A DNA stretch of 64,000 nt from Prorocentrum cordatum (taxonomy: Eukaryota; Sar; Dinophyceae; Prorocentrales; Prorocentraceae). The stretch is taken from the NCBI GenBank assembly GCA_963575745.1, contig CAUYUJ010014544.1:127501-191500 (forward strand), written 5' to 3'. Of the stretch, positions 55,691 to 64,000 are shown piece after piece. Made by a program: the position numbers and the translations under genes. Numbering within the stretch: the first letter of the stretch is position 1; every line of letters starts with the position of its first letter. A model generated the notes under the pieces. The model saw only the letters and a program-made list of their open reading frames with translations, searched no databases and was not told the DNA's origin.

Positions 55691-55789
55691 GCCGACTCGA
55701 CCCCCGGAGGCCCAAGCGAGGACGCGACAGAGGTGCATGGAGGAAGCGCACAGGAGAGGGAGCGAAGGAGCGAGAGAGAAAAGGAAACC

Positions 55790-56345
55790 AGTACCCTTAA
55801 GGGTGCTGAAACTAGCGCCCCGCCTGAGACATGCTCCAAATGTGCTCTGAAAGCAAAGGATGTTGAGCCACAAAACAAGCGAACCGCCTGAGACTTCCCC
55901 ACAAACTGGCCGCGAACGGCCCGTGTCATACCCCTTGGCGGTTCCCCTTAGGGGTGCTGAATTTAGCGACCAGCGCCCCGTCTGAGACATTCTTCAAATC
56001 TGCTCTGACAGCAAAAGATGTGGAGTCACAAAACAAGCAAACCGCCTGAGACATCCCCACAAACTGGCCGCGAACGGTCCCGTGAAAACACCCCAGGCGG
56101 TTCCCTGTAGGGGTGCTGAAACCAGCGCTCCGCCTAAGACATCTTCACAAACTGCTATATACGCAGACGATGCTGGCCACCGAAATAGGACAACCTCCTG
56201 AGACATCCCCACCAACTGGCCGCGAACGGGCCCGTGAAAACAACCCTTCCCCTTAGGGGTGATGAAACCAGCGCCCCGCCGGCCCGTGCAATACCCCTGG
56301 CGGCTCCCCTTACGGGTGCTGAAACCAGCGCCCCGCCTGAGACAT
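55790..56345. repeat. Tandem array with period of about 155 bp
   Basis: Copies marked by CTTAGGGGTGCTGAAACCAG and CCGCCTGAGACATCC at about 55795, 55945, 56105, 56253 and 56308. The units contain GGCCGCGAACGG and are partly rearranged near the right end. Confidence 0.8.
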
Positions 56346-56559
56346 CCTCCGAATCTTCTGAATATGAATGAATGACTGCGACAGAGTCTTGGCATGAGCG
56401 AGTCCGAGAGAGTGTGAGTATGAGTGAGTCTGAATGTAAACAACTCTGAGCAGTATGAGTGCGAAGGAATCTGAGTATGGACGAATCTAAGTAGGAGGAG
56501 ACGAGAATGGGAGGAGGCCTAACTGAGGAGTCGGCGGCGTCAGAGTAACAACAAAAACC

Positions 56560-56965
56560 CATCTTAGGAGACGGGGAACAAACTGTAGCCTCTCAGAACA
56601 CTCGTCGGTGTCCTCTTTGAGCCTTCTTCGACCACGTGGGACCTGGAGGCCGTCTTCGGGGCAGCTGGGGACAATCTTGGGCCGTCGGGGCGGCTGTATG
56701 ATCGCTCTGGGGCCTGTTTGGCGGCGCCCCAACAGCGGGCCCGGCCCCGAAACGCCCCGATAAAGAGTCGGGACCCTACCTGGACTGAAAGGATTAAAAG
56801 GGATCCGGGGGGGGGATGCGTGCCGCCCCGGGGTTTGGCGTTTCAGGGGGCCTCTTGGGGCGTCATGGCGCCGTGTTGGCCGTCTTGTGACCGGCTCGGG
56901 CTGTGTCGGAACGCTCGTGGGGCCTTCGAGGCGCGTCCTGGAGTCTGGAGTCCGGGGGGCTGTCT
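56560..56965. repeat. 10-bp-periodic repeat, G orientation
   Basis: GGGGCCGTC/TTGGGGCGTC units in degenerate form. Confidence 0.6.
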
Positions 56966-56999
56966 CGGAACTATGCATGCGTGATTGTCCATATGTTTG

Positions 57000-57425
57000 T
57001 TTGTCTACGTGCGTGTATGTATGCATGTAGGTGCGTATCTATGCATGCGTACATGTGTATTCGATGCACGCAAGTACGTGTGCATGCATGTATGTAGGCA
57101 CGTACGTACATACATGCAAGCGCACAACCACATACACCTCTACATACATACATACATACATACATACATACATACATACATACATACATACATACATACA
57201 TACATACATACACATACATACATACACATACATACATACATACATACATACATACATACATACATACATACATACCCATACATCCATCCATACAGACAGA
57301 CAGACAGGCAGACAGACGTGCATACATGCATACATGCATACATGCATACATGCATACATGCATACATGCATACAAACATACATACATACATACATACATG
57401 CATGCATGCATGCATACATACATCG
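57000..57425. repeat. CATA/CATG tetranucleotide array
   Basis: CATA repeat with a CAGA patch near 57292-57315 and CATACATG units to the right. Confidence 0.95.
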
Positions 57426-57780
57426 ATTCATAGAAAGAGGAAAGGTGGGAGGGCGGAGGAAAACATGAAGATGGAACAACGGCGAGGGCAGGACATGAAG
57501 AGGTAAAGAGGGCGAGGATGAGGAAGAAAAGGAGGTTGAAGAGGGCGAACACGGCGAGGGGGACCGAACGGAGGAGAAGAAGGCTGCGGAGCAGGAGGCG
57601 TACTTAGGAGGAGGCAGGGAAGGCTACGAGAAGGAAAAGGGGCACGGCAGGCGGAGTCGCAGGGGCAGTTGGCACCGCCGCGAGGCGGGAGCACTTGACT
57701 CGAAGGACGGCTGCAGCCAAGTGGGTCAGAGGCCTGGCCTAATTAGGAAGATTTGGGGAGTATATATCTTGCGGGAAACC
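57426..57780. other. Unexplained spacer
   Basis: A/G-rich, no gene or repeat family recognised. Confidence 0.45.
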
Positions 57781-58400
57781 TGTGGTTCCCTTGGGAACAA
57801 TTTTGAATCCTCTTTGGGCCCTGTTCGGGCCTGTCTAGGCGCCTCTTAGGGCCTCTGTACAAACTGTTTGGGGGGCCTCTTGGGGCCTCTATGGGGTCCT
57901 CCTGAGGCCCGCTGGCGGTCAGACGGGCTCTCTTAGGCAATCTTGAAGCCCTCTTGGGACCTGCTTGTGGCCTTCTCGGGCGCCTCTTGGGCCGTCTTGG
58001 GGCTCTCTGGGGCTGTCTTGGAACTCTTTTGTGGGCCTGTTGGGCCGTCTTGGGGCGGCTTGGGGGGGCGTTTGGGCCGTCGAGGACGCTGCGGAAGCCC
58101 GAAGCTCGTAGATGCTACAAGTGAACGTTTTCCTTCGAGAATTGGACAATGTTGGCTTCTTGGGGCCCTCTGAGGGGCCTCATGGAGCCCTCTTTGGGCG
58201 TCTTGGGGGGCTCTTGGCTCTTCTTGGGGCCATCGTGGCGCGTCTTGCAGCGCTCCAGGAGCGTCTGGGGCGGTCTCGAGCCGGTCCTGGCGGCCTTTGG
58301 ACCCGTCCGAGAATCCTGAGGGCCCCGCCAGGGAGCCCTTGGCCCGCCTGGGGCCCCCATGCCACGCCGTGGCCGTGGTTCTTGGCTCGCCCGCGACCTA
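57780..58400. repeat. 10-bp-periodic repeat, G orientation
   Basis: One of the cleanest blocks: consecutive units such as GCCTCTTGGG, CCGTCTTGGG and GCTCTCTGGG at 9-12 bp spacing for about 600 bp. Spacer with GCGGAAGCCCGAA at about 58088-58140. Confidence 0.85.
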
Positions 58401-58454
58401 CTCCGATCTGTATATCTATATTTACATCTAGAAATATGTGTATATAGATGTGTG

Positions 58455-58605
58455 TGTGCAGGGGGAAGAGAGAGAGAGGGGGGTAGAAAACAAGAGAAAG
58501 AGAGAGAGAGAGAGCGAGCAAAACAAACAGAGAGAGAGAGAGACAGAGACAGAGAGGGAGAGAGAGAGAGAGAGACAGAGAGACCGAACAGAGATAGAGA
58601 GTGAC
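58455..58605. repeat. GA microsatellite
   Basis: Near-pure AGAGAG with short interruptions. Confidence 0.95.
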
Positions 58606-58624
58606 ATAACGTAACTGACATGAT

Positions 58625-59087
58625 ATGTGCAACACCCATATAGATACATGTATGTGTGCAAACATGCAAGCATACAACCACTCATACATGCATCAACACA
58701 TGCATGCAAACATACATCCATACATACATCCATACATACATACACATTACTTACACACGCAAACGCATACATACGTACATGTATACATACCCACACGTAC
58801 ATGTATACCCACATATATACAGACATAACATCACATACATATATATATACACATCGATTGCATCAGACATGCGTACACGCGTCCATACATATACGCTTGC
58901 ATACATGCATACATCAACGCATACACGCATGCATACATACACACCTGCACACATTCACACATACATACATGCGCCCATGCATACATCCATACCTACCTAC
59001 CTACCTGCATGCAGACATGCATGCATGCATGTCTGCCTGCATGCATGCATATACACTTACATGCATGCATGCATACATACATGCATG

Positions 59088-59149
<62 letters not shown>

Positions 59150-59185
59150 TGTACAGGCATGCATGCATGCATGCATACATATCGA
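58625..59185. repeat. CATA/CATG array
   Basis: Degenerate CATA/TGCA repeat with a TATATA core and GTATGTAT run near 59095-59150. Confidence 0.95.
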
Positions 59186-59199
59186 TACAAAAGTTGACT

Positions 59200-59340
59200 G
59201 CGTTTTGTCAGTTTTTCGCGGGATTTCTTGGGGACGTTTGGAGCGTCTCTTGGGTGTTTCTTGGTGAATATATCATATCAGGGCTTGTCGAGGCCTCTTG
59301 GGCGCCTTTCGGGCGCCTCTTGGGCGCCACATAGCAGCAT
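59200..59340. repeat. 10-bp-periodic repeat, G orientation, short block
   Basis: Several GCCTCTTGGGCGCCT units. Confidence 0.65.
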
Positions 59341-60092
59341 ACCCTGGGCACTGGCCTGGCACTGGCGCATGACGAACCTGTTTCTCCCGTACCTCCCCGT
59401 TTGCCGTAACGAATTGTATGTGCCAATGCAGCGACATACGTCGGTATGTCGATGCGGGATGCCGTTAGACGTCACTTGGTGTTTTTGTGTGTTGCCTTTG
59501 TGTGCTGCTGCGTCTTCGTTTTGATACTAATAACAAGTGAAGGAGCTGATTCGTATGTGCGTTGCGAGCTCGCTGAGCCTGCACGCATGTTCTTCAACCT
59601 GCGAAGCCTTTGGCCATGCCACTTGGGGAAAATTGGCGTGGTAAGGTCGATCGTAAAGTTTGAGCTCAATTAAATACACCCTGCGAGCCTGTTGCTTCCA
59701 CATGCATCTTCGTAGAACTTCCAAGCATGTCTCCATGCCTGACCCAAAAGGGATGGCGAGGCGAGGCGAGCGCGCGATGTCGGTCCGGTGGGACCGGCCC
59801 CAGGAGGGCAGCCCTCGGGCGAGCCGGAGCACTCAAAAGAGGTGGCCATGCTTAAATATTTGAACCTGTTAGAAGGTGCGTATAGCGTGCTTTCGCAGAT
59901 GCAAGCGAGAGAGAACCTCCGTGGCATCGGCGAAGAGAGCTCCTGGCCTTCTGACCTGGATTGCACGCGCTCCCCTATTCCCAGGCGGCTGCGCGAAGTC
60001 CTCCACCGAACCTCCGAACTCCCCGCACCGGACGCGGCCGGACGCTGGCAAGACAGCTCGGCACTCCTCCGATCTCACCTCACCAGCGACGC
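59341..60092. other. Unexplained region downstream of the retroposed sequence
   Basis: A minus-strand frame at about 60130-59870 looks coding-like (VVPPGWEPLGVAGEVRSE and onward) and could be the frameshifted continuation of the sequence upstream, but no domain is recognisable. Confidence 0.4.
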
Positions 60093-60734
60093 CTAGCGGC
60101 TCCCAGCCGGGTGGTACGACCGGCCCCGCGACCTCAGAGCGGCCCCGAACGCTGCTGAGGGCGACCCTGGCGGCGAGACTGGCGGCGCCACGGGCCGGCG
60201 CGCCCCGCGGCGCAACTCCCTGGAGACGGCGCCCGCCCAGCTCCTGGGGCTGCCAACGGCGCCTTCGCCGTCGGCACCTTCTGCTGCTGGTGTCGCGACC
60301 GCCGCTGGCCCAAGAAGGTCGCTTTCTTTGAGGCACGGACGGCGCTGCCTCACGCCCAGCTCCCAGGGTGAGCACGCTGGCCGCTGGGCGGCAGCCGCCT
60401 TCTGCTCCCAGAACGCCTCTGACCGCATGCGCCTGAACGGGGCATCCCTCGGCGCTGGCATCGCAGACCTCCTCCAGGGGCGCCGGCCCCCGAAGAGCAC
60501 CGCCTCGAGGAGCGCCGTTTCGAGGAGAGCCAGCTCGTCGCTCTGTTGCGCGGTGGCGCCCCAGCCCTCCTTGTGCACGTCGGCGTTCTGGTCGTCGAAG
60601 GCGAGCAGCTCTGATGTTGGGCATCGCGTGGGGGCCGAGCTGGGCCAGTCCGACTCGGGGCCCACCGACTTGCCCTTCCCCTGCTCGGCGAGAGCCGCTT
60701 CACCTTCTTGAAGGATCGTGCACGGGCTGACCAT
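60093..60734 (-). CDS. Hypothetical protein, probably from a retroposed mRNA
   Basis: A 213-aa frame from the ATG at 60734 to TAG at 60095-60093, beginning MVSPCTILQEGEAALAEQ. The N-terminal half is acidic with a helical stretch (SDELALLETALLEAVLF); the C-terminal half is Arg/Pro/Ala-rich. No domain recognised. The start lies about 50 nt downstream of two adjacent SL relics, so this is likely an intron-free copy made by reverse transcription. Whether it is expressed or dead is unknown. It could also be the 5' part of another LINE. Confidence 0.45.
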   Translation of the reverse strand: MVSPCTILQEGEAALAEQGKGKSVGPESDWPSSAPTRCPTSELLAFDDQNADVHKEGWGATAQQSDELALLETALLEAVLFGGRRPWRRSAMPAPRDAPFRRMRSEAFWEQKAAAAQRPACSPWELGVRQRRPCLKESDLLGPAAVATPAAEGADGEGAVGSPRSWAGAVSRELRRGARRPVAPPVSPPGSPSAAFGAALRSRGRSYHPAGSR

Positions 60735-60785
60735 GGCTGGTGGTGTACTGGCTGGCGGGCAATCACACACTGCTAACTTGAAGAG

Positions 60786-60826
60786 CTTCACTGAGCCCAA
60801 CGTGGCTTGAGCAAATATGGCTACGG
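60786..60826 (-). other. Two tandem relic spliced leaders
   Basis: On the minus strand, 60826-60806 reads CCGTAGCCATATTTGCTCAAG-like sequence, two mismatches from the SL over 21 nt. Directly after it, 60805-60786 reads CCACGTTGGGCTCAGTGAAG, a more decayed match to the last 15 nt of the SL. A full-length relic followed by one lacking the first seven bases is the known pattern for genes retroposed twice after trans-splicing. Confidence 0.8.
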
Positions 60827-60889
60827 AGACGTTGCCTTTGTTGTGGAAGAGCTCTCTAGCCATCTCTAGCCGTCCTTCGGCATCCTTTG

Positions 60890-61380
60890 AACCCATTGGA
60901 CGGACGCATGTCGGAGATGCGGTTTTGGGTGTCATCGGGGGCCGTTTTGAAACACTCCTGGGGGCTTGCATGGTCATCTTGGGAGTCTCGTGGGGCCGTT
61001 TTGGGGCCGGCTTGGGGGCCTCTTGGGCTGTCTTCGGGCCGTGCCGAGGCTGTCATGTGCCCATCTTGTGCCGTCTTGAAGCCGTCTTAGGCGGTCGGAA
61101 ACCAGAAAGGGCACAACAACAAAAAACACGCCAAACACATCAAGAACATCCATGTGTTTGGCCTCATCAAGGCCTCTTTGGGGCGCGCTGGGGGCTCTCC
61201 TGGGTCCTGGGGTATCCTGGGGACCTCTTGAGCCGTGCTGAGGCCATCCTGAGCGCCCTTGGTACCCTTTTGGGCCGTCTTCGGCTTAGTTTGATTCCTC
61301 TTAGGCGGTTTGGGGGCATCTCAGGCTGTCTTGGAGGCCTCTTGGGCCGTCTGGAGGGAGGCCCCGGGGAGAGGTTATCA
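60890..61380. repeat. 10-bp-periodic repeat, G orientation
   Basis: GGGCCGTCTT/GGGGGCCTCTT units, with an A-rich spacer at about 61093-61165 following GGCGGTCGGAAACCAGAAA. Confidence 0.8.
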
Positions 61381-61724
61381 AAACAGGGGGCGAGATGGTA
61401 GCGACGTGCTGGGTCCCGAGGCGAGGATCGACGTCCGATGTGTCGTTTGTCTTCGGGGGCTCTCGTCGTCGCGGCGGCTGGACGCATCTCGAAGCGATTT
61501 TTTCCCAAGGAGGTGCAGGACGAGGACGGGGAGGGAGCTCAGGAGGCAGAAACATCAATAGTGGGAGCAACAGTTGTGCCGTCTCGAAGCCGTGTTTTCG
61601 TCGTCTCGGGGATCTCTTTGGGCCGTCGTAAGCTCACACCACCGTCCGCACTTAGGATCCGTGTTGTTTGGAATTCCTTACATGATGGAACGCAAGAACC
61701 GCACGACAATATATGCATTTAGCG
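61381..61724. other. Unexplained spacer
   Basis: No gene or repeat family recognised. Confidence 0.45.
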
Positions 61725-62275
61725 TCTCCGGGCCTTCTTGGGTGTCCTCTTGAGGTTATTTTGGGCCACTTCACGCCCTCTCGGGCCGTCCTGGGACCTA
61801 TTTGGGGTGTCTTGGAGGGCTTTGGCTGTCTTGGGGCCTTGTTGGGGCCCTCTTGGACCTGTCATGGGGCCCTCTTGGACCTGTCTTGGGGCTATCTGGG
61901 ACCTTCTGGACCTTCTTGGGGCAATCTTGGAGCGCCCTTGGGCCGTTTGGGGGCTCTCGGGCCGTCCTGGGGCCCTCTTTGGGGGCCGCCTGGGCCGTCT
62001 TGGGTCGATTTCTGTAGCCTCGTGGGCTGTCTTGGCCCGTCGGAAGCATGAAAAAGCCAGAACACGGAAAACCTTAAACAAAAACCGAAGAATAATTTGA
62101 TTATTCGCGTCCTGAGTGCGTTTTGAAGCCATGTTGGGTCATCTTGGAACGCGCTTGGGCGGTCATGGGCCCTCTTGGAGCACTTTTGGGCCGTCTCGGA
62201 GCCCTCTAGGACGTCTCTTGGACCTCACGTCGCCCCTCTTCCCGTCCTTTGACGCGTTTTGGCGCTCCCGACGGG
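61725..62275. repeat. 10-bp-periodic repeat, G orientation
   Basis: GGGCCCTCTT/GGACCTGTCTT units; two copies of CTGTCATGG/CTGTCTTGG context near 61855-61895. A-rich spacer at 62035-62110 after GGCCCGTCGGAAGCATGAAAA. Confidence 0.85.
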
Positions 62276-62335
62276 TCAAAAACGGCCGTGTACAAAATCA
62301 GTGTTCCCCCGGGCCCCTGAGGCCCCTTCCACACA

Positions 62336-62487
<152 letters not shown>

Positions 62488-62544
62488 TCCTGTCTTTATT
62501 ATCTCACATCAGGAGATCCCCGGGGATGGGCGGCACCCCCCAAC

Positions 62545-62830
62545 AAAAAAAAACATAGAATCTGGCGGCCCCAGGGGCCCGCGGGGCTCTCTCTGGCCAG
62601 TGCCCGGAGGCCCCGGGTGTCCCTTGGGTGTTCTCTGGCCCGCCAATTGGGTTTCCCAAGACGGTCCAAATGGCCCGAAATCGCAGAATAATCTGCCCGA
62701 GACGCCTAAGACGACTTGACGACGGCCCAAAAGGCCCCCAACCCCGCCCAAGAGGCCTCCGAGAGGCCTCCGAAGAGGGCCCCACGAGACCCAAATCGTT
62801 GATGTGCTTCGAAACACCTGGACCCGACCA
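62545..62830. repeat. 10-bp-periodic repeat, mixed to C orientation
   Basis: CCCGAGACGC/CCCAAAAGGC units; the block returns to C on the plus strand. Confidence 0.55.
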
Positions 62831-64000
62831 GGTGCTCCGCGGACTGCAGGCATGGGGCAGTGTAAATACTTTCTCTTTGCAGCAAGACAGGAGGGCACGA
62901 CAATGCAAGCCACGCGCGCGCAGGCCGATGACACAGCGGCCGCGCGCGCAGACGGACAGGGAAGGAGGCGCGCGGGCAAGCAGCCGTCCAGACCGCTTCG
63001 CCGGCACGAGGTCTGTTGTGTGTAGATTTGCAGATCCGAGCACGCAGTCAAGACGCCGAGAGGAAGGCGCCGTCGGGCTGAGGGGGGGGGGGGGGGGGTC
63101 CTGGTTTCGGGCCGCTCCTTCGATCCAGGCTGGCGAGCAACTGCCCATCCCGTCCCCTGCGCATGCCACTTTCGTCGTCGCCACAACCACGTCATCATCA
63201 TCGTGGTCACCGCCATGGTAAACACCCTGTCCACAGGCGCTGCCCCTGACCTTCCCAACCCCCTGTGCCCCACCCGCCAAGAAGGATTCCGACCCCTCCG
63301 TCTTCCCCAATAGGGCCCCCGAACCCTGAAGTTGCCCCGAATGCCCGGCATTTACCACGCCTGTCATGAACGGAATTGCCATCACTAACACAGCACCCAC
63401 CCCCTGCGAGCCCCCCCTTCCCCACAACTCGCCCCCCATCACCTCCCCAACCCCTGAACCCCTGAACCCCGCCGAGCCATGCAGATTTGCGCACCAAGCG
63501 CGCGAGCGCTTCCGCTCGGGAAGTCCGGGACGCTGAGCTACACGCTGATTTTTTCAAACAGGCTCAGGGGCGTTCGCCGCTGCTCCGATTTTGCAGAGCG
63601 CCACGTCAGGATCGCCCCTACACTCAGTGAGATAAAAACCCCATCACCAAACTGCGCGGCGTCGCCGCCCGCGACCTTCCCAACCCAAATCTGCAGAGGT
63701 ATGAGGCCACCATCGTTGCCAGCATCCTTTTCGTTGTATTCACCTCATCCGAAGCCTCCCTCTCCCTTCCCCTGCCCTCGGCGTTGCATCCCCGCCAAAT
63801 TTTATCGCCGATGACCGTCGCGCGCGTCGCCCCCTGCCAACTCGGCGCGCGCGCGCGGCGCGCGCGCACTCCATGGGCCGACGCCCATGCGCCCGTGACC
63901 TTCCCACCCCCGCCCCGGCTCATCGCCGGCGCTTCAGCCCGCATAGTCGCAGTTCACCTGCGCGCTGCACGCCGGCGCATCGTGCCGAGACCTTCAAGCG
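62831..64000. other. Unexplained right end of the window
   Basis: GC-rich with a G homopolymer (63081-63098) and a CGCGCG-rich patch near 63845-63870. No recognisable gene on either strand. Confidence 0.4.

Overview
The window looks like nuclear DNA of a core dinoflagellate; the species cannot be fixed from sequence alone. The strongest marker is the dinoflagellate spliced leader (SL), present intact on the minus strand at 10195-10174 and as two adjacent relics at 60826-60786. Other signs are GC-rich genes nearly all on one strand, introns with GT, GC and possibly other donors, very heavy microsatellite and minisatellite content, and a LINE type and multi-copy gene families seen in other dinoflagellate genomes. 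No bacterial, plastid, rRNA or tRNA gene was seen.

Layout. 0.1-1.75 kb: GGA/CCT microsatellites and unexplained sequence. 1.75-10.2 kb: a nearly complete LINE retrotransposon on the minus strand, with ORF1 (RanBP2-type zinc finger and coiled coil) and ORF2 (AP-type endonuclease, reverse transcriptase, CCHC finger, RNase H). It starts exactly with the SL and sits between two GGA/TCC microsatellites. ORF2 has one frameshift and one catalytic-site substitution. 10.2-25.9 kb: almost entirely repeats, namely CATA arrays, a 12-bp GATC satellite, a 150-bp tandem array, GAT arrays, a 28-bp minisatellite, and two head-to-tail copies of an element with 11-bp terminal inverted repeats whose microsatellite core differs between copies.

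25.9-44 kb: three co-oriented, intron-containing minus-strand genes. In transcription order they are a transposase-like protein with an RNase H-like DD core (about 43.9 to 39.1 kb), a C5-cytosine DNA methyltransferase (38.5 to 32.8 kb), and a zinc-binding plus long helical protein (31.7 to about 26 kb). I read these as one mobile-element-related cassette carrying its own methyltransferase. This is the best candidate for an undescribed system, although I could not find outer terminal repeats. Its introns hold palindrome clusters and two short inverted-repeat elements that resemble introners.

44-64 kb: mostly repeats (an 870-bp tandem pair, another copy of the inverted-repeat element, 155-190 bp tandem arrays, CATA/TA/GA arrays) and a dispersed G/C-skewed repeat with a period near 10 bp whose orientation flips at about 51.4-52.0 kb. 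One hypothetical minus-strand ORF lies at 53.3-53.9 kb. A probable retroposed cDNA with tandem SL relics lies at 60.8-60.1 kb.
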